64,000 bases of DNA from Coriaria nepalensis (lineage: Eukaryota > Streptophyta > Magnoliopsida > Cucurbitales > Coriariaceae). Location of the stretch: the NCBI GenBank assembly GCA_027186245.1, contig CP114495.1:7556501-7620500 (forward strand), given 5' to 3'. A model generated the notes under the pieces. It searched no databases. It was not told the origin of the DNA and saw only the letters and a program-made list of their open reading frames with translations. The position numbers and the translations under genes were made by a program. Every line of letters begins with the position of its first letter. Positions within the stretch are counted from its first letter, which is position 1. This document shows, piece by piece, positions 46,253 through 58,987 of this stretch.

Positions 46253-49200
46253 TTACTTTCCTTCCCCCCCCCCCCCCCTCCTCCCCAGTACTCTTCTCAT
46301 CATTCTTTGTTTTTCTCCCCAACTATTCTTACCAAACCCGCTAGAACGCCCAGAACCATAGTTGCCGAAACCACCGTAATGATCTGAACTACCAGACTGA
46401 TTTGAACTAGAGCCACCACCAAATGAACCAAAACCACCAGAGCTAGATCCATTGTATCTCCCAGATTGGCTAGAAGAGCCCCCATAGCTACCAGTAGAAC
46501 GGTCGGCTCCAAAATTATTGTATCCTCCAAAACCAGAACCACCTCCACCAGAACGGCCAAAGTTGCCAAAGCCTCTAGAAGGTCCAGATCGACCACCACC
46601 ACTCATGTCATTAAACATATCTGAAGCACCACCCTCAACAGTGATCTTAGGGAGCTGATAATAATTAAAGAAAAAAAAAGTAGTTAGTTTAATGTTATAA
46701 CAACTGCCTTAGTTTTTTCATTTATGATGCATCTTCATGTAGTGAGATGTAGCATGTCTAATGTTCACATCAGCTAACATCAATACAATTCTACCTATGA
46801 TTTAATTGATGACATTGAACTTCATTATTTTACTAGAACCCTATTGTTAAGCAATATTTGCTAAGACTCAGAACAGTCTAGATACGGCTAAAGAGTGAAA
46901 TTTTAATGCTAAATTTTAATTGAGAGACATTCCACCATGAAAAAAAATGGTATTCAATTAAAATTTATCCAGATATATGTATGAAGCCGAGCTCAAATTT
47001 ATTGGAAACTAGAAGCCTACTTCTTATCATCCATATTAACAGATGAAAATTTGAAAATCCACACCAAAGAAGACCAAAATTATAAATCTCAGGGGAAAAA
47101 AAGGATAAAGAAAAATCATTGAACAAAGACAATCTCAAATACAAAGCAGTAAGAGGATGTAAACATAGAAGAGGGATTATAACCTCAGTAAATCTACATC
47201 CTGTGTCACGCTCAATGATTTTTACATCCCTTGTCCTATCCTGCGTGTAGATAAGAATGGCAGTTCCTTTCTTACCAGCACGACCTGTTCGACCAGACCG
47301 ATGGACGAATATCTCCGAGTTGTTTGGTAGCTCATAATGTATTACCTGTGGGTACAATGGAGTTGAAAAGAAATTAGTCCAACAAATAGACAAGCAAACA
47401 ACTATTTCATACAAAAAAAGAAAAAAAAAAAAAAAAAAAAACTGAATCTTCGACCATTTGAGTAAAATTAGAAATTGATGACCTGGAAGATATATGAACC
47501 AACCAATATGAATTCACCAATTAAATGAGTCAAAGCAAATAAAGCAGGTGATAATGAACTCAAAGCACAAAGTTTTTTTCTTTTATCGTCTCCAAAGAGA
47601 CGAACATAAACAAATGAGACATTCAAAATATTTGCTAAATAAACAACATTGGATTCACACCTTACACATTTTCGAATTGGCTAAACAAATAAAAGAGGTC
47701 ATATAATAACTATATATGTAAAGAACATAAATTCACTCACAAGATCAACATTGGGTACATCAAGTCCACGAGCAGCGACATCAGTGGCAACTAAAACATT
47801 AAAATGTCCATCTCGAAAGCCCATGAGTGTTCTTTCTCTCTGACTTTGAGAGATGTCTCCATGCAACGCCTCGCATCTAAAGCTCCTCGACATGGCATAT
47901 GCCAATCTATCAGCATCACGTTTTGTTTGAGTGAAAACAATGCATTTTCCACCTTTACCGTGTTCCTAAAGACACACAAATGGTAATCAGCTAAGCAGTA
48001 GGATAGTTGGCCGAGGACAAAAATGGAAGCCTCATAAACATGAGAATATATCCATAAATAATCAGATTCATCAAATGTGAACACAAATTGTATGTAAAAC
48101 AATGATTCATACATTTATCAGAGGTGCAATAATTGATGCTTTCCCATACGAGTCTGATATGATTGAGAATAAAGAAATTCCATCCGCTAACTTCTGATCA
48201 GACTCTCCAACCTACAGAACAGCACATACCACCAGGAATCCATAGCATTAGGCTCACAGAACATCTTTAAAAAATAAAGCTTATCCCTTAAGTTGAGATA
48301 TCTAAGATTTTGCATGGAGAAAAGAATATATCATGGTAAGATAATAACAAATGGAAAGGGATACTCACTAGATCAATAGTTAACGGATTTTTTAGGTAAT
48401 TTTGGGTTAATTGTCTTATCCAGGTAGGCATTGTCGCAGAGAACATTAGACTCTGACGATTTTTCGGCAATCTTTCTAAGATCTTTTCAACATCCTCCTG
48501 AAAGCCCACTTGAAGCATCTGATCAGCTTCATCAAGAACAACAAATTGGACTTCTGATAAGTTGAGGGAACCTCTATTCAGAAGATCAATAATACGGCCA
48601 GGCGTTCCAACAGCCACATCTACGCCCCTGTCAAGCTGCCTCATTTGCAGAGAGATAGGTGTTCCTCCATAAACACAAATTGTATCCAAGGAAGGTGCAG
48701 ACTCATAAAACTCCTTGTCAACCTGCTTAGCAAGTTCTCTAGTTGGGGCCAAAACCAATGCCTTGGGATTCCTTCCTTTTCTGCGATAAATAAATAAACA
48801 CTGAAAATTATATCATCCATTTCAAACCTAGTTAACCATAGCATATATTTAATACTGAGAGAATTGAAAACTAAGGGCAGTAGAGAACACAAACCCATGC
48901 TTAGAATTGTACTGAATGATTTTGTCCAGGATTGGGATCCCAAAAGCAAGAGTTTTCCCTGTTCCGGTTCTAGCACGACCTATCATGTCACGACCTTGCA
49001 TAGCTGGTTCTAGTACAGCTTTCTACAGAAATTCAGAACAACAGAGAAGTGATTAGAAATTCTCCTGATAAACTCAAATTAAGATTTGAAAAGAAATAAG
49101 GCATTAAACAAGTTTACATAATGGTACCAATTTGGATGGCTACAATCAGTTGGCTGATTTTAATCGTGAGCATAGGTTCGATTTTAATAAGTAACACGAT

Positions 49201-50132
49201 GAGCAAGTGCAGTTAGTTTGGGAGGCTGTTTGTTACAATAGATTCAATCAGTCATCTTGTTAAATCGCTGATAGGGATTCAGCGAGAAATCATCGAAGTT
49301 GTATTTTGGCGATTGTAAGAGCATTTGCTCAAGCTTTCTATGGAGGTTGCTCCCTCGAAGTAGCATTAGCTTAATAAAATAAAGATCTATTTCTTTCTCA
49401 AAACAACCATTTCGATTTAGGTTGTTACAGTTTAGCTACGTTAGTGTAAGATATAATAGCTTTTGCTGGTCAGGAACTATTAATTCTTAAAATATTTAGA
49501 TATGATTCTCAAAATAAAGAAAAGTGCAGAATATTATTTCAGATAGCAACTAAAGACGCGTTTACTAAAGGACGCTCATATTCAGTTCTCGAACCTGAAA
49601 ATTTCTAAAATTCTCAAACTCTCACCACTCCTACCTCATTTCTGTAACCTTGGAAACGTGCAAATTATAGGTTTAACTGAAGGAGAAAAGATAAAATCGT
49701 TTTTCTTAAAAGAAACGTTTTTGATACCTGAATTGGGAATAGCTTCGTGATGCCCCTATTAGACAAAGCAGAAACAATCTCATTCGAAATCCCCAGCCTA
49801 GAAATATCAAGTCCTTCATCGCTGCTGCTGTTAGAGCCTTCGTCGTACTCTTCAGCGGCAAACGCCGCCTGAGAAACTGACGACGCTCTAAAACCTAACG
49901 GCCCTGATTTCGCATGGAAATCTCTCACTCTAAACTCAGATCTCTTCGAAAGAACAGAGCTGAAGCTCGAAAGTGATTTAAGCTCCGACGAACAAAGACC
50001 AAGAGCACCATTTCCGATGGCAGAAGATGATAGAACGTTTTCAAGGGATGATGACAACAAGGCGGCGGCAAAGACCTTCTGCCTTGAAGCTGCGACGGCG
50101 GATGATCTACGTAACAGAGCAATAGTCATCAT
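46253..50132 (-). CDS. RH53: Mitochondrial DEAD-box RNA helicase, RH9/RH53 (PMH) type
   Basis: Seven exons on the minus strand: 50132-49728, 49022-48895, 48780-48369, 48211-48113, 47965-47741, 47345-47184, 46654-46253. They give 610 aa, the length of the RH9/RH53 family. A Ser/Arg-rich N-terminus without acidic residues for about 30 aa fits a mitochondrial presequence. Helicase motifs in order: Q motif ending GITKLFPIQ (127-135), Walker A ARTGTGKT (152-159), PTREL (190-194), DEAD (261-264), SAT (292-294), '[11 protein letters not shown]', '[10 protein letters not shown]' (438 on). The last 130 residues are Gly/Ser-rich with FG repeats, as in PMH proteins, which assist group II intron splicing and RNA folding in mitochondria. 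Its very end is coded by a C homopolymer (46265-46279), so the last residues are uncertain. RH9 and RH53 cannot be told apart here. Confidence 0.92.
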
Positions 50133-50239
50133 CTTATTTCTTCTTCTTCTTCTCCTCTTTGTTCTAAGGGTCTGAAAATTGTCTGAGATGAGAGTAATGA
50201 GAAGGGAAAACCCTATAAACTCTCTGTGAAATTGGTTAG

Positions 50240-50273
50240 AGGGGTTTTAGGGTTTTAGGGTTTTAGGGTTTTT
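50240..50273 (-). promoter_or_regulatory. Tandem telo-boxes upstream of the helicase gene
   Basis: Three copies of TTTTAGGG in a row on the plus strand, i.e. AAACCCTAAA on the gene strand, about 110-140 bp before the ATG. Telo-boxes are known promoter motifs of plant genes for translation and RNA handling. Confidence 0.6.
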
Positions 50274-50279
50274 TCTTTT

Positions 50280-51293
50280 CCTTTTTCTTTCGTGAGCCAA
50301 AAGGTTTTAAGGCTTAAGAGGGATCGTAAAAACAAAATAAAATAAAATAAAAATTGAGATATTTTTTTAATGCGATGTACTTATTATAATTGTATAGTTA
50401 TAGTTAGTTTGATTTTTATAAATTTTTTTTTATTTTAATTTTAATTAATTTTTTAAATTTATATATTATTAAAATAATTATTTTTGTATACATCTTAAAA
50501 TTTAATAATGCATGACATCAATTAAAAATTTAAAAAATATAAATTTGACTTAAATTAATTTTTTTATTTACTATTTAATCCCAAAGTATTATATATTTCT
50601 TGTTTTCTCCCTAATATTTTTTTTTCTTTTCATCTCACCCCAACATGGAAGCTGAACACCTCCTGAAGATCAAACCTGAATCCATATTGCTATTTAATGA
50701 AATTTGAGCGTTTTTTCATTTGATTATTTTTAATATTGAATTTTTCCTTGTTGAATATAGGTTTATAGAGGACTCCTCTATTTAGATCCGTTTGGCTACT
50801 TGAGTTAGTCTCACTTCTAAAATCATGTTCTATTATTTTAGTATTTAAATTTATTTATTATAGTCATAATAAAGTTTTAGATTGTGTAGGGTGTCATTGT
50901 TATTTAGAAGAACATACATTGATCCTCGTTTAAAAAATAAAAAATAAAAAATAAATAAAAAAAATTGCATTTTTTATTTTTGCCTAAACCCCAAAGACTA
51001 TTAATTAAGTCAGCCCAGGTGAATCATCAAAATTGGGGTGGAATTGACACTTCTTGAATAGTTGTGGGGGTAAAATGCAATTTCCATAAAACAAAAAGGT
51101 GTTTGGTTTAGCTACCCTCTCCGACCTGCTTATTTTAACAAACGAATGAAGTTAGTAAGCACCTGTTTTAACTACCCTTACATAGCAATGTTCCATATTA
51201 TTTTGACTTTGTTCACATTAATAAATACTCATGCCATGCTTCTTCTTCCATTTCAGATATTTTTCTGTCTGGAATAAATTTCCAATCAAATAT
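50280..51293. other. Intergenic region between divergent helicase and MATE genes
   Basis: The left part is AT-rich with no gene; the right part (51000-51293) should hold the MATE promoter and leader. An in-frame upstream ATG at 51231 would add 21 residues but lacks family support. Confidence 0.5.
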
Positions 51294-54200
51294 ATGGGTT
51301 CATCCGACTATCACGACCCATTGCTCCAAGGATTCGACTCCCCGGCTCATATTTCGGACTTCTCATCAAGCTCAGTGGAAGAGTTCTTGGGACAATGCCG
51401 GGCCGTGGCTCTACGATTGTGGCCTAGACTAGTGGCTTGGGAGTCTAGGCTGCTATGGCTTCTCTCTGGATCATCTATTCTTGTGTCAGTATTAACTTAC
51501 ATGCTTAGCTTTGTCACTCTGATGTTTACTGGGCACTTGAGTGCTTTGGACCTTGCTGGGGCTTCAATTGCTAATGTGGGAATTCAAGGTTTTGCTTACG
51601 GCATCATGGTAAGCGTTTAGTTCTTCGATTAAAATATATGATGAATCAACTAAATCTCAAGCTTCAAATTTTTTTGTTCTTTTTTTAAGAAGATCATTAA
51701 GGTTACTTTATTCACTTTTATAACTCGAACCGAGACCTAATAAATCGTAATTGAGGGAAGGATACTAATACTGAGCTACCATTTTTAATGTTTTTAACCC
51801 TCTAAAAGATGTAACTAGTACTTGAAACTGCAGTTGGGCATGGCAAGTGCAGTGCAAACAGTGTGTGGACAAGCATATGGAGCAAAAAGGTTTGGGTCAA
51901 TGGGCATAATATGCCAAAGAGCAATACTTCTCCACCTAGGGGCAGCACTGCTGCTCACATTTCTCTATTGGTATTCAAGCCCAGTCCTCATAGCAATGGG
52001 CCAATCCGAAAGCATATCAGAAAGGGCACAAACATTTGCAAGGGGCCTGATTCCTCAACTCTATGGATTTGCAATAAGCTGTCCATTGCAGAGGTTTCTT
52101 CAAGCCCAGAATATAGTCAACCCTCTTGCCTGGATGTCATTCGGGGTGTTTCTTCTGCACATTTTTCTCTCTTGGCTGGTGGTCTATGTCTTGGGCTATG
52201 GCCTTCTAGGGGCATCACTCACTTTGAGCTTCTCTTGGTGGGTCTTGGCCATTGTTTACTCACTTTACATCCATTTCAGCCCATCTTGTAAGGAAAGTTG
52301 GACTGGTTTCTCTGCCGAAGCCTTTTCTGGAATCTGGCCATACTTCAAACTCACTCTTTCTTCTGCAGTTATGCTTTGGTAAGTTAACAGAATACTATCT
52401 TATCTATAGTTGTTACATATATCATATAATATGTCCCATGCCGTATGATAACCTAAAAAGAATTCAAGTCCAAATGAAGTACTTCATTCTTAAGGAAAAT
52501 TAAGAATGCCTCTATAGTAGGAGATGGATGTGGGACTTATCCTATCCTAAATCTCTGAAATTCAGTATGTCTTGCTGATTTAGTAAGAGTATTAGTAAAA
52601 ATACGATACATATATAATAAATTAGCTAAACTAAGAATAAAAGGAAAGGAGTGTGTTCAAATTCCAACAGATCAATTTTTACCAAATCAGTAGGACACAT
52701 AAAATTTTAAAAACACATGATCATTTCTACTTATCATACAAGGCCTACCAAATTCTTATGAGAGATGTATATCTCTCGGATATAAGATAATATCTCTCTT
52801 CTACCGCACATCTATACTTTATATTTGACAGTCTATATATGATAAGGTCAAATTATTCTAGTAGATTAAGCTACATCAATAGTTAAATTAGTTGTTGTAA
52901 TTAAGGATGAGCAATGGATGGATCTAATCCGACCTGACTTGATCCAATCTTGATCAGATTAGATCACTTGATCTTTAGATGGAGGTCAGATCAGTCCAAT
53001 ATAATGGGGTCATGATAGGATCCAACCCGACCAAAATAAAATATATATCTTAAGAAAGAATTAATGGAGAAGTCAATTATCATAAATAAAAAATTAATTG
53101 AAATTTTCATTTAAGAAAATAATTAATAAAAATATGGTTTTTTTTTTTGTATTTTTTTTAAAAATAGAGTAAATATTATTGATAAGAGAAAGACTTATAA
53201 TCTAATAAAAGAAATTTGGCTACTTCGTTCCTCAAATAATTGTGCACGTAAGGCGAGATAGATCCTCAATTAAAAAACTTTTAGCTTTTGTGTGACCATA
53301 ATTTGTGAAAGCGTCAACCAAACTTGAATAGTGTGCTAGAATTGCCTTAAGCGCTAATCCAAACAAATGTTAAAAATGACTTGAACCAGAGCTTTTGAAT
53401 CAGACTCTAAAAACAAAGAGGTGAAACCATAAAGTAAGACGATTTGAATACCAAAAAATAAACCTATATAACCTTAGCACTAAAACTGGTCTTAGTGCAT
53501 AGAGCCATTCCAATCTCTAACCACACCACCATATCTCTCATAAGGGTTGTTGGAATGCACAAATGAACCATCCACATTGAGCTTATAATAACTAAGAGAA
53601 GGCTTCTTCCAAAGATAAAGAATCAAACGACCATTACACTTTAATACTAGTAGAACAGCCAGAATCATATAACATACTCGATTCAAAAGAGGAATAAACA
53701 CCACTTTTGTAAGATTAGAATGAAGAACCGATATCCATTGTCCAACGCGAAAAATAATTGATTTTGCATGCATGACAACACCCTCATCTAAAGATTATTT
53801 CGAGCATACCAAATTTCCCATGCAATAAACAAAGGCACAATTTTCAAAATTTGCAACACATGAGACAAAATATGTTTACTCTAGTCAACGTGTGAAAATT
53901 ACATTATTCAAATTCCAAAAAAAAAGTAATCGGTTGGAATTCGACTGGATCTTGACTGGATCTGTCGGATCCGATCGGAGCTACAAAATGGATCCAAATT
54001 GCTCATCCCAGTTGGAATACTCTAGTCACCGTGTATGTTAAGATTGCCTCCACCTATTATATAAGATTAGGTAAAGTATATTTACCTGAGCTCCTCATCA
54101 ATTTAATAATGACTAGATTTACCCCCTCAAGTTTGAAAAACTGTACATGCGTCCTTTAAGCTTTCAAAACCTAAATTTCAATCCTTTTTACATTTTTTCC

Positions 54201-57200
54201 TATTTGAATTAGAGATCGTTATCATGGACTTCGCAGATGTCCCATTATCCACACCACTTCGTATCGAGTTTTAAGTTTACTCGGTGGAACTAGTAAAATT
54301 TTGATAAATTAATATTGTTGGGAATAAAAAATTTTATTAATTTAATGAAATATTAAATTATTTAAAAAAATTAATATATTATTTTTAAATTAAAATAAAA
54401 AATTATTAATTTATCAAAATAATATTATATTAATCTTTTTCTCTAAAATTAAAAATTAATCATATCAGAAATACACTTAAAATTGCATACAAGTGGAGCG
54501 GGAGGATGAGCCACGTCCTAGTCACGTGACACAGCAAGCCTCTCTATCCATTTGATTTTAGTATAGATTTTCAAAAGAGGGGCTCATGTTTATTTTTTCA
54601 AATTTTAAGATGCGTATATATATCTAATTTTTCCTACTTAAGATGTTTAATCTAATTATTTGAGATTTTTAAGGAAGAAAAGTGTAGTTTACTCTAATAC
54701 TATAATTGTCCCAAATTACTTAACTAAACTATATTATATTTCTTTTATACTTAATGATTGGAATATTGTAGCTTGGAGATATGGTACAACCAAGGATTGG
54801 TGCTTATATCCGGCCTCCTTCCCAACCCTATAATCGCCTTAGATTCTATATCTATATGGTATGGAAAAATTTCTAAGTACAATTTCATCTTATATATTGT
54901 GAAGACTAGTAGTTGGCTAGTCATCTTCAACTCATTGTTCTCATTTCTCCATCCCTTTTCTCTTGGCAGCATGAATTACTTGACTTGGGATGTCGAATTC
55001 ATGTTAGGTCTAAGTGCCGCCACCAGGTCAGAAAAAACAATGAATAAAATCTGTGATTTATTTTTAAAAAAAATTAAGGGTAAATTAATATTTAATTATT
55101 GAGATTTAGTGCATTAAAATTTTGTATTATATTATGAGTATAATTAGGTCGATTATTTTGATAATTATAATTGGTTTAACCTAATTTAATGATGACAGTG
55201 TGCGAGTAAGTAACGAGCTGGGGGCAGGTCATCCTAAGGTTGCAAAGCTAGCAGTAATAGTAGTGACCTCAACGAGCATCATCATAAGCATAGTATTCAG
55301 CTCAATCATCATGATATTTCGAGAGGAGCTGAGTAAATGTTTCACTAGCGATGCTGAGGTTATAGCCGCAGTTATTGATCTCACTCCCTTGCTTGCCTTG
55401 TCTGTTCTACTCAATGGAATTCAACCTATACTCTCAGGTATGTATAAATAAGATATTTTTTTGTATTTTTTATACGTATAATATATAATTATGTGATACA
55501 TCAAATTTCATTATATTTATAAACGTTATTCTTATCTGATAGATGAAATTTGATATATCATGTAAACGTACATATATAAAAAAAATTTATATATAAATAA
55601 GTAAAAAACAAATATCCATCTTTGCTTAGCTTTTTTTTTTTTTTTTTGGTGAAATTAAATTATTTATTTATTTATTTTTAATTTGTTGTATCTCATACTG
55701 TACTTCTTCTTTCTATTTTATGTTGAAAATTTCAGGGGTGGCCATAGGGAGTGGTTGGCAAGGGATAGTTGCTTATGTAAATCTAGCATGTTACTATATA
55801 ATTGGTCTCCCAATTGGTTGTCTTCTTGGCTTTAAAACAAGCCTAGGAGTAGCGGTTAGTCTTTCATCATGTTCTTCTACCTCCTTTTTTTTATTTATTT
55901 TTTGATTAATTCGATTTATTTATAGTTATACATCTACTGGTCGAAAGGTTGAGGGCCCTAATGAGTAAATTAAAAATTATGATACTCGACGGGTCGATAA
56001 AGCTTTCAACTCGTGCTGTACCTGTGCTCGTGCCGGCTAAACCCATTTTACCATCTCTAGAGTAGAGCAACAAACACAAGCATGACTAGATGTAATAGAA
56101 GCAAAGCCTTGATGATCATCATGATACAAAATAAACGCCAAAGAGGATATATGTGTTTCTACCTAACCAACAGGGCACATCCTCTGTTCGGATTGGAAAG
56201 CTACCCAATCCGAATACAATTGGCTAATCTCTTAACCCAAGAGAATCATACATCATTGAAGAATCTTCTACAATGATTAATCTCTTCAACTATTATGCTT
56301 ATCCTCCGATCTAAATCATGAATATCACTACTTAACGGGCTGTCAATCAACTCCTTGTAATCCCCTTCCGTCAAAGATAACCTTCCTAGCACCCATGTTT
56401 GATAGTAACTTCAAAGCCTGGAGTAGAGCAATAGCTTGATTTCTATTGCAGAATCCAATACCAAAGATTTTCCCAAACCCCCGATTAACTTTCCATACTC
56501 ATCTCCACTCACCACCTCAACACCAACTTTTCTAAATTGCGCACAAAGAGAGCCATCAAAAATAGCTTTAGACCACCCATTGGAGGAAAATAACCGACCA
56601 CGAAACTTAAAATTATCGTAAGGCTCGATATCCTTCGCATTCAACTTTCAGCATCTACAAAAGTCTTTAAGGCAGCATTGGTTTTGGCTACCCCTGAAAC
56701 ATAGCCTCACATCTTCCTTTCCGAGCATACCAATAAAAGAAAGGTACCTGAGAAATCAACCACACAGCTCACCATTCTTAGCCTGACTAACTGAAAGCAC
56801 TTCCAACAACCAATCTAAAACAGAACATGATCTCCCTGTCTAAAAATCACCCTCAAACCAGAATTCAGCCACACATTTTTAAACCAAACACAACGAAACA
56901 AATAGTGCTTAGTGTTTTCAACATCAATTTTACACAAAGAGCATAAAACATCATATTTATTCTTTCCTTCTTTGCAAATTTTCATTTAAAGCTAATAAGA
57001 CATTACTACTACATATATGTCAAGAAAATTTATAATTCCAATGTACCTTCCAAATTAAATTCCAAACTCTACCTTGAGATGGTTGCACACCTGTGAGAGG
57101 AGCCTCCTTCTTGAACACATGATAGCCAGCCTTGACAGGAAACATGCATTTCCTGGCTTGAGCCTAAACATAATAGCATAAATAATATTAGCATCTAAAT

Positions 57201-57999
57201 AATCATGAAGGATATTCAAATTCCACCATCCTGTGTCACGGTTAATAAGATCAGCCACCAGGAATAGGCCTAGCAAAGGCTAGAGATTTAAATATTCACC
57301 TCCCCTTTTATCTATTTATCATCTCAAATCCTAATCTTTTCACCATTAAAAGCTTCTCAAAAAGATCCTTTGCAAGTAAACCCCTCCCCTCCAAGATCTG
57401 TCAAGCCCAAGAAGTCCTACCACCCTTCACTGATTCAAGGAAAGAACAATGGGGAAAATACAAAGAAATATTAAAAATATTCAAATATTTAAAACCCAAC
57501 CCGCCTTCCTTTTTAGATCTGGTTAGAGCACTCCAAGATCTCCAATGGACTTTACTCTCTCCTCTTTTATCTGACCAACCGCTAATATTTGGCTATCTTA
57601 GCATTTATCTCGTTACATAGCTTTATTGGAAGATTAAATTGGCATTTAGTTTAGCATATTTTAGATAAAAATTTATTAGTCTAAACTTGTAATTTGATAT
57701 GTTAGCATAAACTAGATTTTGAGGCAAAAGTAAAGAAAGCTAGAAATTTGTATAAATCTTTTTCAGGGGATTTGGTGGGGAATGCTTCTGGGAGTTCTCT
57801 TACAAACAATTACTCTTATAATTCTTACGGCTAGAACAAATTGGGATGTTGAGGTGAGATCATTCAATTCTCTCACTTTTGGTTAAAATTTATAATGCAT
57901 TACTAAAATGTGTCCATTAACAATTCTCATTCATTGAAGGTTGAAAAAGCAGTGGAGCGCTTAAGGAGATCTGCAAATGAAGACGTGGAGCACTTTTGA
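51294..57999 (+). CDS. MATE efflux transporter, DETOXIFICATION (DTX) family
   Basis: Eight exons: 51294-51608, 51834-52378, 54772-54858, 54970-55026, 55199-55437, 55736-55854, 57767-57853, 57940-57999. Together they give 502 aa, the usual MATE length. Twelve hydrophobic segments are expected in two MatE halves. Conserved phrases: '[20 protein letters not shown]', '[17 protein letters not shown]', '[20 protein letters not shown]', '[19 protein letters not shown]', '[17 protein letters not shown]', '[18 protein letters not shown]', '[14 protein letters not shown]', '[14 protein letters not shown]'. Plant MATEs exchange protons for organic cations, flavonoids or other metabolites at the vacuole or plasma membrane. 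Phrasing is nearest the DTX38-41 group; the substrate is not predictable. Introns 2 and 6 are swollen by transposons. The segment '[18 protein letters not shown]' in exon 4 is unusual for the family, though the frame is kept. Confidence 0.88.
52902..54010. mobile_element. Non-autonomous hAT-like element in MATE intron 2
   Basis: The ends 'taaggatgagcaat' (from 52902) and the complement of 'attgctcatccca' (to 54010) form terminal inverted repeats. Directly outside are 8-bp flanks GTTGTAAT (52894-52901) and GTTGGAAT (54011-54018), equal at 7 of 8 positions: a hAT-type target-site duplication. Subterminal zones are rich in GGATC/GATCC. No transposase remains; the interior is mostly a LINE fragment. 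Confidence 0.7.
53490..53930 (-). pseudogene. LINE ribonuclease H fragment nested in the hAT-like element
   Basis: Minus-strand reading: '[12 protein letters not shown]' (the usual linker before the RNase H domain of plant LINEs), then an open frame from 53773 with '[17 protein letters not shown]' and '[12 protein letters not shown]', the beginning of the RNase H domain. Upstream RT and the end of RNase H are missing. It is in antisense orientation to the MATE gene. Confidence 0.7.
56280..57600 (-). pseudogene. LINE fragment in MATE intron 6 (RT end, zinc-binding region, RNase H)
   Basis: Minus-strand order from right to left: '[15 protein letters not shown]' (about 57510-57465, end of reverse transcriptase), '[18 protein letters not shown]' (from 57276), a zf-RVT-like stretch '[16 protein letters not shown]' then RCVWFKNVW (about 56960-56870), and an RNase H-like '[12 protein letters not shown]' near 56580. 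Frames are interrupted. It adds about 1.3 kb to the intron and lies antisense to the host gene. Confidence 0.7.
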
Positions 58000-58635
58000 C
58001 ATTTGATGCTTTAGTGTTACTATTATTGTGACAAGGATTTGATGAAATTTGATGCTTTAGTGCTTCTGTTATTGAGGTTAGGATTTCATATATACAACTA
58101 TATATATGTTATTGATAAATGTAGTGACTATGTATAGTTGTATACAACTATACATCATTCTAGTATAAGTCTAGGTATAAACTATCATTCATAACCACAT
58201 GTATACACTTCCATTCCTAACCACCCATTGTTATTAATGTAATTCAGTCCAATAACCACTCTATACAAATTTGATAATTGTAGTCAGTGTGTCGTTAACG
58301 TGGTTTGTGTTGTTGTTATTGTAGTCACTGTTTATGAATTTGATGGGTATTAATGAATTGGGGTTAACTTCACAAATTTGAGGAACTTTTTAATCTTTTC
58401 TAGATACGTAATTTAATGATCATTTCAATCTTAGTTTTGTTAACTGCTAGTCAAGCTTAGTAGTATGAAATTAAGTTTGCACTGTAAGGGTTTATATAGA
58501 CTTCATACTATTTCTATTGATTCTGTACCTTTCTTTTTAAAATTATTTAATATTGTACAACCTTTAACAATCTACATAGCAGCTATGTTAATTACTAAGT
58601 CTACAAACTGGGAAGTAAAAAAATAGGGAAAAAAA
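58000..58635. other. MATE 3' UTR and spacer
   Basis: No gene. A short inverted repeat, 'tatgtatagttgtatacaac' against 'gttgtatacaactatacat', lies near 58131-58155. Confidence 0.5.
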
Positions 58636-58953
58636 ATGGCTCTTAGAGGACGCGGTAGGGATATGATGACTAGGGGAGCCTCAACCTCTAGAGCCGGAAA
58701 GCAATCTCAACCTCTTAGGGCAGATTCAGAAGTCATTAACGATGATGATCAAGAGACCAATGATTTATGCATCACAGGCCCAAAGAGGCAGGCTCTCAAA
58801 GTGTTCCATGTTACATACTCTTCCCTTAATGAAAAAAATATTTACTTTGGATTTAGTTTCAATTTTATAACATCTCTCATTTATAGTAAAATCTCAATAA
58901 ATTTAATTTTAGGATCAAAGAAATTTATGAATTTAGAGAAATATGAAATTATC

Positions 58954-58987
<34 letters not shown>

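Noticed and set aside
46300..46602. Leu/Val-rich 100-codon antisense-frame ORF overlapping RH53 exon 7
   Set aside because: Alternative frame of the Gly/Ser-rich helicase tail; same strand but out of frame with the joined exons.
51231..51293. Upstream in-frame ATG for the MATE gene
   Set aside because: It would add an aromatic-rich stretch absent from the family; the ATG at 51294 opens with the usual acidic/polar 'DPLLQ' type N-terminus.
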